Assembly (NCBI GenBank): GCA_026003395.1
Contig: BPHE01000011.1
Coordinates: 1 to 64,000, forward strand
Direction of reading: 5' to 3'
Length of the DNA stretch: 64,000 nucleotides
Source of the DNA: Vicingaceae bacterium
GTDB lineage: Bacteria; Bacteroidota; Bacteroidia; Flavobacteriales_E; Vicingaceae
Shown here: positions 24,815 to 32,903 of the stretch, piece by piece
How the letters are laid out: the number at the start of each line of letters is the position of its first letter
Numbering within the stretch: position 1 is the first letter of the stretch
Made by a program: the position numbers and the translations under genes
Notes under the pieces: model-generated
Told to the model about the DNA's origin: nothing
The model's input: only the letters and a program-made list of their open reading frames with translations
The model's database searches: none

Positions 24815-26260
24815 TTAATAGTATTTTATACAAACATTTTTGGGCTCGGTAAAAAACTTCAAAGCTTCAAACCCGCCTTCCCGGCCGACTCCGGAGTTTT
24901 TCATACCTCCAAAAGGAGTTCTCAGATCACGCAACAGCCAGGTATTCACCCAAACTATGCCGGCTTCCAAATGTTCGGAAACATACAATGCTTTGTTTAT
25001 ATCTTGTGTCCACAGATTTGCAGCCAAACCATATTCCACTCCATTGGCCTTATCCAACAATTCATCAATAGTTTCAAACGGTTCAATGGTAACAACAGGA
25101 CCAAAAATTTCCTCTTGATTTGTTCTGCAATTGATACTTAACCCCTCTATCACCGTTGGGGCCACAAAATATCCATTGGCACAACGTCCTTGCAACTTAA
25201 TCCTTTCGCCACCACACAAAATTTTTCCACCTTCTCTTTGTGCCAGTTCAATATATGCAAGAACTTTATTCATATGACTTTCTGAGACCAGAGCCCCTAC
25301 TTGTGTTTCGTTTTCTAAAGGATCGCCAACCCTCAATTGTGAAGCTTTCTCAACAAATGCTTCTTTAAATTTTTCATAAACCGGCTTCTCGACATAAAGA
25401 CGTGATCCGCATAGACATATCTGTCCTTGATTTGAAAAAGCTGCCAATATCGTTCCCTTAAGTGCTTTATCGAAATCTGCATCGGCAAAAACGATGCTCG
25501 GATTTTTTCCTCCCAACTCAAGTGAAAGCTTTTTAAACATCGGCGCTGCAATGGAAGCTATTTTTCTTCCGGTGGACGTGCCTCCGGTAAATGATACCGC
25601 TTTCACCAATGGATGAGCAACAATTGGCTCGCCCACACCGGGACCTGTACCATGCACAATGTTTAACACCCCGGGAGGCAAACCGCATTCCATAGCAATT
25701 TCAGACAACATAAATGCAGTCATTGGCGTTATTTCTGAAGGTTTGGCTACCACCGTGCAACCGGCAGCCAATGCGGGAGCTATTTTCCATGTAAATAAAT
25801 ACAAAGGCAAATTCCAGGGAGAGATACAGCCGGCTATCCCCACCGGTTGATGCAAGGTATAATTCACGGCTGTTTTCTCCATAAAATAACTCTCATTTTG
25901 TAGATGCAATATACCGGTAGCATAAAATTTAAAATTAGCCGAAGCTCTTGGTATATCAACTTTTTTTGAAAGATTTAAAGGCTTACCGTTATCATTGGTT
26001 TCGGCTAAGGCCAATTCGTCCAGGCGCTCCTGTATTCTAGCTGCTATTTTCAACATGTATTCCGACCTTTTTTCGGCCGGAGTATTTTTCCATTCATTGA
26101 AGGATTTTTGAGCAGCTTTCACGGCCTTCTCCACATCCTTGACATTTGAATCGGGAATTTTGGAATAAACTTCTCCGGTTGCGGGATTTTTATTATCCAG
26201 GTATTGACCATCAACCGGATCATGCCATTGACCATCGATATAATTTTTTATTATTTTCAT
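24815..26260 (-). CDS. ALDH8-type dehydrogenase, likely 2-aminomuconic semialdehyde dehydrogenase
   Basis: A 481-residue aldehyde dehydrogenase. Motifs: CISPWNLPLYLFTWKIAPALAAG, SFTGGTSTGRKI, LELGGKNPSIVF with general base Glu249, and NQGQICLCGSR with nucleophile Cys282. The SPWNLPLYL and ICLCGSR forms are those of the ALDH8/AmnC/NbaE group acting on 2-aminomuconic or 2-hydroxymuconic semialdehyde, which differs from the deoC-linked dehydrogenase in this window. haaO at 10.8 kb makes the kynurenine role plausible. Substrate is an inference; the enzyme class is sure. Confidence 0.78.
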   Translation of the reverse strand: MKIIKNYIDGQWHDPVDGQYLDNKNPATGEVYSKIPDSNVKDVEKAVKAAQKSFNEWKNTPAEKRSEYMLKIAARIQERLDELALAETNDNGKPLNLSKKVDIPRASANFKFYATGILHLQNESYFMEKTAVNYTLHQPVGIAGCISPWNLPLYLFTWKIAPALAAGCTVVAKPSEITPMTAFMLSEIAMECGLPPGVLNIVHGTGPGVGEPIVAHPLVKAVSFTGGTSTGRKIASIAAPMFKKLSLELGGKNPSIVFADADFDKALKGTILAAFSNQGQICLCGSRLYVEKPVYEKFKEAFVEKASQLRVGDPLENETQVGALVSESHMNKVLAYIELAQREGGKILCGGERIKLQGRCANGYFVAPTVIEGLSINCRTNQEEIFGPVVTIEPFETIDELLDKANGVEYGLAANLWTQDINKALYVSEHLEAGIVWVNTWLLRDLRTPFGGMKNSGVGREGGFEALKFFTEPKNVCIKYY

Positions 26261-26359
26261 GCTACTTAAGTATTTATTTTATGTTATTTGTAAAATAATT
26301 TTATCTGTGTAAAATTACACAAGCCGTTGAAATGAAAATTTTTTTTCTAAAATTGTTAT

Positions 26360-27811
26360 ATGAATAAGCGTAAATTTATTTTGGCTGTTTCGTTTGGAAT
26401 ATTTATAATATCAGCCCTTATATTTCTACAAATATATTTCATGCGTTCTTTTTTTCTTCTGAAAGAAGAAGAATTCTCACATAACATTTATATAGTTCTT
26501 GACCATGTGGCCAAACAACTGGAAATCGAAGAAAATCGGCAACGATTGAAATTTAAAGAAAGATTAAACGAATTTTTGTTGAATGGTCAATTAGACATTA
26601 AAAAAGACAGTATTTTAATAGAGGTTTTCAAAAAAAACCCTTTACTGTTTACACAAATGTCCAACGAAATTAATTTCGACGAAATGAACCGGGCACTCTG
26701 GATCGAAAAAGTGTTTTCACAAGTCAATTGGGGCGAATACAGACCGGTTTACATGCGTTTCAATACGGATAAAATCGACTCTCTATTAAAAAACGAAATG
26801 AAACGCATGAATATCAAAACAAAATATGACTTTGCCGTCACCTATCAACAAAACGACATTATCATTTGCAGTAATCTTCAAAAAAAAGATTTAATACTCT
26901 CCTCACCTTATGTTGTTCAGATATATTCCGGAGAATTACTAAACCGGCCGGTTTTTCTTCATCTTTACCTTCCTAAATTTCACCAATATATTTTAAAAGA
27001 TATGTTGTTGATTTTGTCGGCATCGTCTATTTTGACTATTCTGATCATTGCCGGTTTCATCATCACCATTTACACAATCGTTCAACAAAAACGTCTAAGC
27101 GAAATTAAAAATGATTTTATCAGCAACATGACGCATGAGTTGAAAACGCCCATTGCCACCATTTCATTGGCAGAAGAGGCATTGGAAGATCCTGTGTTTT
27201 TCAATAATGAAAAACTTCGCAAAAAATACCTTGGAATGATCAAAGAAGAAGCCAAAAGACTCTCCGTAATGGTAGAATCGGTTCTTAAGAGTGCTACATG
27301 GCAAGAGCCGGAATTTAAGCTAAAAATCGAGGAAGCCGACATTCATCATATTTTGGCAGAAAGCATACAACATTTTGCCTTACAAATAGAAAGCCGTGGT
27401 GGCACCATAGAAACCGAATTTCTTGCCGAAAATCCTGTCATAAAAGGCGATAAAGGACATTTGTCAAATGTCTTTAACAATATTATTGAAAATGCCATAA
27501 AATATTCTCCCGATAAACCCATCATCAAAATCACAACCCAAAATACGGCCACAGGCATAAAAATAACGATTTCCGACAAAGGCATAGGGATCAAAAAAGA
27601 AGAGTTGAAAAAAATTTTCGACCGCTTTTACCGTGTACCCTCCGGAAACGTTCATAATGTCAAAGGATTTGGTTTAGGCCTTAGCTATTCAAAAGATATA
27701 GTAGAAAAACACGGAGGAAAGATAATTGTTGAAAGTGATTTTGGGAAAGGTTCAAAATTTATTCTATATTTACCCTTTGATTTTAATAAAAACGATTATG
27801 AAGAAGTATAA
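26360..27811 (+). CDS. Sensor histidine kinase
   Basis: A 483-residue membrane kinase. Helices near residues 7-25 and 214-240 bracket a 190-residue periplasmic sensor region with no recognised fold. HisKA follows (NDFISNMTHELKTPIATIS, phospho-acceptor His259), then HATPase_c with N box NVFNNIIENAIKYSP, G1 SDKGIGI and G2 GFGLGLSYSK. It overlaps the response-regulator gene by 14 bases, so the two form a pair. The signal is not evident; downstream lies a ferritin gene. Confidence 0.9.
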   Translation: MNKRKFILAVSFGIFIISALIFLQIYFMRSFFLLKEEEFSHNIYIVLDHVAKQLEIEENRQRLKFKERLNEFLLNGQLDIKKDSILIEVFKKNPLLFTQMSNEINFDEMNRALWIEKVFSQVNWGEYRPVYMRFNTDKIDSLLKNEMKRMNIKTKYDFAVTYQQNDIIICSNLQKKDLILSSPYVVQIYSGELLNRPVFLHLYLPKFHQYILKDMLLILSASSILTILIIAGFIITIYTIVQQKRLSEIKNDFISNMTHELKTPIATISLAEEALEDPVFFNNEKLRKKYLGMIKEEAKRLSVMVESVLKSATWQEPEFKLKIEEADIHHILAESIQHFALQIESRGGTIETEFLAENPVIKGDKGHLSNVFNNIIENAIKYSPDKPIIKITTQNTATGIKITISDKGIGIKKEELKKIFDRFYRVPSGNVHNVKGFGLGLSYSKDIVEKHGGKIIVESDFGKGSKFILYLPFDFNKNDYEEV

Positions 27812-28505
27812 AATTTTAGTGGCCGAAGATGATTTAAATCTTGGTGAGTTGTTAAAAGATTTTTTAACGGCCAAAGAATATGATGTTGTTTTATGCAGGG
27901 ATGGGGAAGAGGCATTCAAGTCATTCAAATCAGAGAAATTTGACTTATGTGTTTTGGATGTGATGATGCCTAAAAAGGATGGTTTCACACTTGCCAAAGA
28001 AATCAGACAAATCAACAAAGAGATTCCCATTATTTTTCTCACTGCAAAATCACAAAAACAAGATACTTTAGAAGGATTTATGTCGGGAGCAGATGATTAT
28101 ATCACCAAACCATTCAGCATGGATGAGCTGTTAAAAAGAATAGAGGTAGTCATTAAAAGAGTATACAAAGAACCCGGCTCAAAACCAGGCAAAGTTGAGA
28201 CACCGAAAGAAATTAATATAGGTAAATTCATCTATAATCCGTTAAAACAAACATTAATCATAGACAATCAGGTTAAAAATCTAACCACCAAAGAAAATGA
28301 GTTGCTTAAACTACTGACAGCACAAGAAGGCGGAATGGTTCCAAGAAAAGAAGTTTTGGAAAAAATATGGGGGGCTGATAATTTTTTTACAGCACGAAGT
28401 ATGGATGTTTATATTTCTAAGTTAAGAAAATACTTAAAAAAGGACCCGTCCATAGAAATTATCAACATTCACGGAAAAGGTTTCAAATTAATTGTACACG
28501 AATAA
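27798..28505 (+). CDS. Response regulator, OmpR/PhoB type
   Basis: A 235-residue regulator. Receiver domain: ILVAEDDLNLGELL (acidic pocket), LCVLDVMMPKKDG with phospho-acceptor Asp54, FLTAKS and YITKPF. The C-terminal winged helix (LTTKENELLKLLTAQEGGMVPRKEVLEKIWG, then TARSMDVYISKLRKYL and IHGKGFKL) is OmpR-like. The start at 27798 is 14 bases before the kinase stop; in-frame codons farther upstream lie inside the kinase and do not fit the fold. Targets unknown. Confidence 0.92.
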   Translation: MKKYKILVAEDDLNLGELLKDFLTAKEYDVVLCRDGEEAFKSFKSEKFDLCVLDVMMPKKDGFTLAKEIRQINKEIPIIFLTAKSQKQDTLEGFMSGADDYITKPFSMDELLKRIEVVIKRVYKEPGSKPGKVETPKEINIGKFIYNPLKQTLIIDNQVKNLTTKENELLKLLTAQEGGMVPRKEVLEKIWGADNFFTARSMDVYISKLRKYLKKDPSIEIINIHGKGFKLIVHE

Positions 28506-28522
28506 AAAAATACCTATCTTTA
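28492..28522 (+). promoter_or_regulatory. Candidate promoter of the ferritin gene
   Basis: TTG at 28492-28494 and TATCTTTA at 28515-28522 are 20 bases apart, fitting the Bacteroidota consensus with one mismatch at the last -7 base. The -33 element lies within the end of the response-regulator gene. Confidence 0.45.
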
Positions 28523-28553
28523 CGGCAACAAAATTTTAATAAATGTTAAGGAA

Positions 28554-29054
28554 ATGATAAGCAAAAAAATTGAAAAAGCATTGAATGAACAAGTTAAGGT
28601 CGAAGCCATGTCGTCACATATTTATCTTGGTATGGCTTCTTGGGCTGAAATAAACGGATTTCAAGGTGTGGCGGAGTTTCTTTACAAACATTCGGATGAA
28701 GAAAGGATGCACATGTTAAAACTTATACGTTATATCAACGAGCGTGGGGGAAAAGCTACCGTTCCTTCCCTTGAAGCTCCACCGGTTTCCTATGCTGGTT
28801 TAAATGAAATATTCGAAAAAATTTATGATCATGAGGTAAAGGTTACCAAAAACATACACTCCGTGGTAGATCTTTGTCTAAAAGAAAAAGATTATACCAC
28901 GCACAATTTCATGCAATGGTATGTTGCCGAACAAATAGAAGAAGAAGCTTTGGCACGTACTATTTTGGATAAACTCAAATTAATCGGTAACGACAAAGGA
29001 GGGCTATATCTGTTTGACAGAGATATCGCCACATTGGAGAACAACGGTAATTAA
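28554..29054 (+). CDS. ftnA: Ferritin
   Basis: A 166-residue non-haem ferritin that stores iron as a 24-subunit shell. The four-helix bundle has the di-iron ferroxidase ligands: Glu in NEQVKVEAMSSHIYLGMASW, Glu and His in HSDEERMHMLKL, and the Glu-rich QWYVAEQIEEEALART. It is a stand-alone gene with its own candidate promoter, after a two-component system and before a secreted basic protein. Confidence 0.93.
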   Translation: MISKKIEKALNEQVKVEAMSSHIYLGMASWAEINGFQGVAEFLYKHSDEERMHMLKLIRYINERGGKATVPSLEAPPVSYAGLNEIFEKIYDHEVKVTKNIHSVVDLCLKEKDYTTHNFMQWYVAEQIEEEALARTILDKLKLIGNDKGGLYLFDRDIATLENNGN

Positions 29055-29078
29055 TCCCTTTACTAACAATATTTTTTT

Positions 29079-29432
29079 ATGATGCGCTGGTTTGCTTTTT
29101 TATTTTTATCCTTTTTGTCGCTTCTTGGCTTTTCTCAAAAGAAAAACAAAGTGTCTGCCACTGCATACGAAACAGAGGTAGTTGATTATCGTGATGCCTT
29201 TACCCGTAAAACAAAAAAGGGGTCGAATGTCAATTCGGGCAAAATGCCTTTCTTTTGGAGATTCTCAAAAAAGAAAAGAGCCCAATACCGTTTCTCCAGA
29301 AAAACCAGAAAAGCACCCGGTGAATCTTTTTCGGCAACCAAAAGCCGCTATTCTAAAAGTTTAATGAAATCCAACAGAAAAGCCGGTTCAAAATCATCCC
29401 GTTCAAAATCATCCGGAAGAAAAAAAGATTAA
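29079..29432 (+). CDS. Secreted polybasic protein of unknown function
   Basis: A 117-residue protein. A signal peptide (FAFLFLSFLSLLGFSQ) is followed by a region with very high Lys, Arg and Ser content (FSKKKRAQYRFSRKTRKAP, ending in SKSSRSKSSGRKKD) and no acidic run. The predicted charge is strongly positive. No known domain is recognised. It starts 24 bases after ferritin and may share its transcript. Binding to DNA, polysaccharide or the anionic cell surface is conceivable, without direct evidence. Confidence 0.6.
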   Translation: MMRWFAFLFLSFLSLLGFSQKKNKVSATAYETEVVDYRDAFTRKTKKGSNVNSGKMPFFWRFSKKKRAQYRFSRKTRKAPGESFSATKSRYSKSLMKSNRKAGSKSSRSKSSGRKKD

Positions 29433-29533
29433 TCCCGAATTCTCAACTCTTTTTTTTCACTCATTTTTCGTCTACAAAGTTGATTGAATTAAATTTATTG
29501 GTGACGATTTAGAGATTATTTCAACATTTATTT

Positions 29534-29541
29534 TATCTTTG
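29534..29541 (+). promoter_or_regulatory. Candidate -7 box of the YfiR-TPR-PP2C operon
   Basis: TATCTTTG is an exact TAnnTTTG match 43 bases before the first gene. A short perfect hairpin (GGAATTT 29546-29552, AAATTCC 29557-29563) lies in the predicted leader. No well-spaced -33 element was seen. Confidence 0.45.
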
Positions 29542-29584
29542 GCTTGGAATTTGCAAAAATTCCTTTAATGCTTGTTTTCAAATT

Positions 29585-30103
29585 GTGAAAAATATTTTCA
29601 AAATATCACTGGCGGCAATTCTACTGCTGACACTTACTTCATTTCAACAAGATATCGATACGAATGCCAAAATCAAATCTGTATTCATTTATAATTTCAC
29701 AAAATATATCGAATGGCCTAAAAGCTATCGTGAAGGAAATTTTATCATCGGTGTTATTGGGGACGAATCACTAAAAAAAGAACTGATTTCAATGGCTCAA
29801 ATTAAAAAAGTTGGCAATCAAAAAATTGAAGTGGTGGAGTTTGACCCCGAAAAAATTGAAAAATGTCATATCTTGGTGCTTTCACGGGATAAAAGCCATT
29901 TGTTTGATCTGGTTTTAAAAAAAACCAAAAAATTATCGTCGCTGCTTATTACAGAAGGAAATGGCCTGGCAACAGCGGGGGCTTGTATCAATTTTATTGT
30001 AGTCAACAACCGTTTGAAATTTGAAATGAATAAAAAAAATATAGAAGACCGTGGGTTGAAAGTAAATTCGGCTCTCGAGTCCATGGCAATTTTGGTTAAT
30101 TAA
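29585..30103 (+). CDS. YfiR-domain periplasmic protein
   Basis: A 172-residue exported protein with a short signal peptide and a YfiR domain (DUF4154): AKIKSVFIYNFTKYIEWPKSYR, FIIGVIGDES, KCHILVLSRDKS, and LLITEGNGLATAGACINFIV ending in GLKVNSALESMA. In Pseudomonas, YfiR is the periplasmic inhibitor of the HAMP-bearing diguanylate cyclase YfiN. Here the operon holds a HAMP-bearing PP2C phosphatase instead. The start is a GTG. Its stop overlaps the next start by one base. Confidence 0.8.
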   Translation: MKNIFKISLAAILLLTLTSFQQDIDTNAKIKSVFIYNFTKYIEWPKSYREGNFIIGVIGDESLKKELISMAQIKKVGNQKIEVVEFDPEKIEKCHILVLSRDKSHLFDLVLKKTKKLSSLLITEGNGLATAGACINFIVVNNRLKFEMNKKNIEDRGLKVNSALESMAILVN

Positions 30104-31026
30104 TGAAACCGCTAAAATACATATGGCCCATTGCGATACTGATTGTAACATTGTTGTGCAGCCACACACATGTTGCCGCCCAAGACATCATCGACCAATC
30201 TATCATCGAATTTCAAGCAGGCAACCTCGACAAAGCTAAAGAACTTATAGACAAAGGTTCAATGCTATCTCTTTACAACAAAGAAGCTCGCACATGGTAT
30301 TACAAAGGGTATATCTATAAAGAACTGTTCAAAGAGCGTAAAAATGAATCTTACCGCGACTCGGCCATTGCTTATTTGTTGATTTCCATAGAGCTTGACA
30401 ATCATAACGAATATAAAGAATCTGCCACGAAAATGGCCAACTTTTTGGTTTCCTCTATTTTCAATGAAACCGCAGAATATTTCAATGAACTTGCAGGTAA
30501 AGAAAGTAATCTTTATCAAGTCAATGAAGCAACATTGCAGCATGTTATTGAAAAATACCAGCGTTTTAAATACTTGAAATCGCGTTTGGACCCTTCTTTT
30601 AATTTCAATAAGATGGACGAAGAGTTTTATTTTGTGGCAGGCAATGTTTATCTGGCTCTATATGAAAATTCCAATTACGAAAATGAAAATTACAGAGAAA
30701 AAATTGAATACTACTATAACAGAGTGCTCGAAATCAACCCCAAACACGACAAAGCTCTGTATAACCTGGGAATCGTTTATTACAATAAAGCTGTTTACTT
30801 GATAAAAAACCTGGATTATGATGCAGATTTCATGGAATTAGAGAAGAAAATGGACGAATGTGTCAATCTTTTTGAAAAAGCATTGCCATATATCAAAAAA
30901 TCTCTCGATGTTAACCCACAGAAAGTCGAAGCAATCAGAGCATTGAAAGGCATCTACCGTGGATTAAACAATTATGAGATGGTAGATTATTATGACCAAC
31001 AGTTAAAATCTCTTGAAAAAAGGTAA
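30103..31026 (+). CDS. Exported tetratricopeptide-repeat protein
   Basis: A 307-residue protein with a signal peptide (IWPIAILIVTLLCSHTHVAAQ) and TPR-like helices: ARTWYYKGYIYKELF, EFYFVAGNVYLALYE, HDKALYNLGIVYYNKAVYLI, and FEKALPYIKKSLDVNPQKVEAIRAL. TPRs are protein-binding scaffolds. It sits between the YfiR and PP2C genes with overlaps or minimal gaps, so it probably works in the same periplasmic signalling unit. The partner is unknown. Confidence 0.75.
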   Translation: MKPLKYIWPIAILIVTLLCSHTHVAAQDIIDQSIIEFQAGNLDKAKELIDKGSMLSLYNKEARTWYYKGYIYKELFKERKNESYRDSAIAYLLISIELDNHNEYKESATKMANFLVSSIFNETAEYFNELAGKESNLYQVNEATLQHVIEKYQRFKYLKSRLDPSFNFNKMDEEFYFVAGNVYLALYENSNYENENYREKIEYYYNRVLEINPKHDKALYNLGIVYYNKAVYLIKNLDYDADFMELEKKMDECVNLFEKALPYIKKSLDVNPQKVEAIRALKGIYRGLNNYEMVDYYDQQLKSLEKR

Positions 31027-31042
31027 CTTCGCACGTAACTAC

Positions 31043-32830
31043 ATGAAGTTAAAATTTAACATAGGAACTAAAATTGGTTTAGGTTTTGGTATTCTCATAC
31101 TATTTACTATACTGGTTTTTGCCATTACCAACAAAACACTGAATGAAAGTAAAGCCATTAACGACGAAATCATCAATCTTCACAACCCTTCGCTTGCCGC
31201 ACTCGAAGAATTAAAATCGCTTACTTATCGATCGAAATTGTTAATCTATACATGGGTCTATACTCCAAGAAGTTTGGAAGACGATCCTGACAAAAAAAAA
31301 TTAATCAATCTTCAAAACAAAGAATATCCCTATATAAAAACACGCCTGAAAACGCTCTACTATTTGTGGCCGGAAGAAGAACAAAAAATTCTGCAAGATA
31401 TTTTTATCAGTTTTGATGAACTCTGGCAACTACATGAAGAAATCAGAAATTATTTGCCGGATTTTGAAAGTTACAATGATCCACAAAACCGCTTCCTGGC
31501 TCAAATAGAAGTAGAGAGCGGCGGCCGGGTATATGAAAAAACGGATGAAATTCTTTTCCAGCTGGATGATTTGATCAAACGGCAGAAATTGCGTTCGGAA
31601 ACAATGACCGAGTCAATGATTGCATCATTCGAACGCTTGCAATTTTTATTTCGTTATCTTGGTGTTGGATTGGTTATTTTCGGTATCATCATTGCCTTTT
31701 ATGTGACAAGGTCTATCGTAAAACCGGTATTCAAACTCAAAAATGTCATTCTTAATTTAAGCAAAGGTATTTATCCCGACCAACCTATCACTGCTCCAAA
31801 TGACGAAATTGGCGAAATGGCAAATGCCATTGACACTTTAATTCAAGCGTTGAAAAAAACCAAGGAATTTGCCGAAAAGGTAGGTTCAGGAGATTTCACC
31901 GCCGAGTATACCCCGCTCAGTGAATATGACGATCTGGGTTATGCCTTGTTGAAAATGCGCGACGACTTGAAGCAAAACGAAGAAGAATTGGAAAGAAAAG
32001 TTATAGAAAGAACCGCAGAAGTAGTTAGACAGAAGGAAGAACTTGAAAAACAAAGTAAAAAAATTGAAGAATTATACCGCGAGGTTACCAGCAGTATCCG
32101 ATATGCCCGCAGGTTGCAGGAAGCAATCTTGCCTCCCGGAAATGTTTTGAAAAAATTATTGAAAAATTATTTCATATTTTACAAACCAAAAGATATTGTC
32201 AGTGGAGATTTTTATTGGGTGAGCGAACGCAATGGTTGTGTATATGCAGCAGCTGTTGATTGTACCGGACACGGTGTGCCCGGAGCTTTTATGAGCATTG
32301 TCGGATATAATAATTTAAATCAAACCATCGAAGAACTGGACGGGGGCTCTCCTGCTGAAATACTCACAGAACTGAATAAATTGATTACCGAAGCCCTTCA
32401 TCAAAAAGACGGGGATACCAGAGATGGTATGGATATGTCTCTTGTAAAAATCGACAGAAAAAATAAAACTATTGAGTTTGCCGGCGCTAATAACCCCCTT
32501 TATTTGGTTAGAAATAAACACCTGACCGAATTCAAAGGTGATAAATATGCCATTGGGTCTTATTATGAAAAGGAAACAAAAATTTTTACCAACCATCAAT
32601 TTAAATTCGAAGAGGGAGATATGTTATATTTGTTTACCGATGGTTTTGCCGATCAGTTTGGAGGAGCCAAAGGGAAAAAAATAATGTATAAAAATTTCCG
32701 TAACTTGATCATAGAAGTTTCTGATAAAGATTGCGATCAACAAAGAATTTTGATCGAACAATATTTTAATAATTGGAAGGGAAATCTCGACCAGGTAGAC
32801 GATGTTTTGGTGATGGGCATCCGTTGCTAA
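31043..32830 (+). CDS. Membrane SpoIIE-type PP2C phosphatase with HAMP domain
   Basis: A 595-residue transmembrane serine phosphatase. Helix 1 is near residues 8-28, a helical periplasmic sensor follows to about 195, helix 2 is near 200-220, HAMP runs to about 270, a coiled coil (EELERKVIERTAEVVRQKEELEKQ) to about 350, and a SpoIIE-type PP2C domain to the end: GDFYWV, VDCTGHGVPGAFMS, GMDMSLVKID, YLFTDGFADQFGG, QVDDVLVMGI. Such enzymes reset anti-sigma or anti-anti-sigma switches. ATG at 31043 is chosen over a TTG at 31013. YfiR and TPR partners are encoded directly upstream. Confidence 0.85.
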   Translation: MKLKFNIGTKIGLGFGILILFTILVFAITNKTLNESKAINDEIINLHNPSLAALEELKSLTYRSKLLIYTWVYTPRSLEDDPDKKKLINLQNKEYPYIKTRLKTLYYLWPEEEQKILQDIFISFDELWQLHEEIRNYLPDFESYNDPQNRFLAQIEVESGGRVYEKTDEILFQLDDLIKRQKLRSETMTESMIASFERLQFLFRYLGVGLVIFGIIIAFYVTRSIVKPVFKLKNVILNLSKGIYPDQPITAPNDEIGEMANAIDTLIQALKKTKEFAEKVGSGDFTAEYTPLSEYDDLGYALLKMRDDLKQNEEELERKVIERTAEVVRQKEELEKQSKKIEELYREVTSSIRYARRLQEAILPPGNVLKKLLKNYFIFYKPKDIVSGDFYWVSERNGCVYAAAVDCTGHGVPGAFMSIVGYNNLNQTIEELDGGSPAEILTELNKLITEALHQKDGDTRDGMDMSLVKIDRKNKTIEFAGANNPLYLVRNKHLTEFKGDKYAIGSYYEKETKIFTNHQFKFEEGDMLYLFTDGFADQFGGAKGKKIMYKNFRNLIIEVSDKDCDQQRILIEQYFNNWKGNLDQVDDVLVMGIRC

Positions 32831-32842
32831 AATTCATTCACT

Positions 32843-32850
32843 TATCTTTG
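32843..32850 (+). promoter_or_regulatory. Candidate -7 box of the porW gene
   Basis: TATCTTTG is an exact TAnnTTTG match 53 bases before the start. A TTG at 32824 is only 16 bases upstream, slightly short for a -33 element. Confidence 0.45.
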
Positions 32851-32903
32851 CCAAATGTTACCGACAATTAAAATAATAACATTTAAAATACGTTAGTCGA
32901 ATT

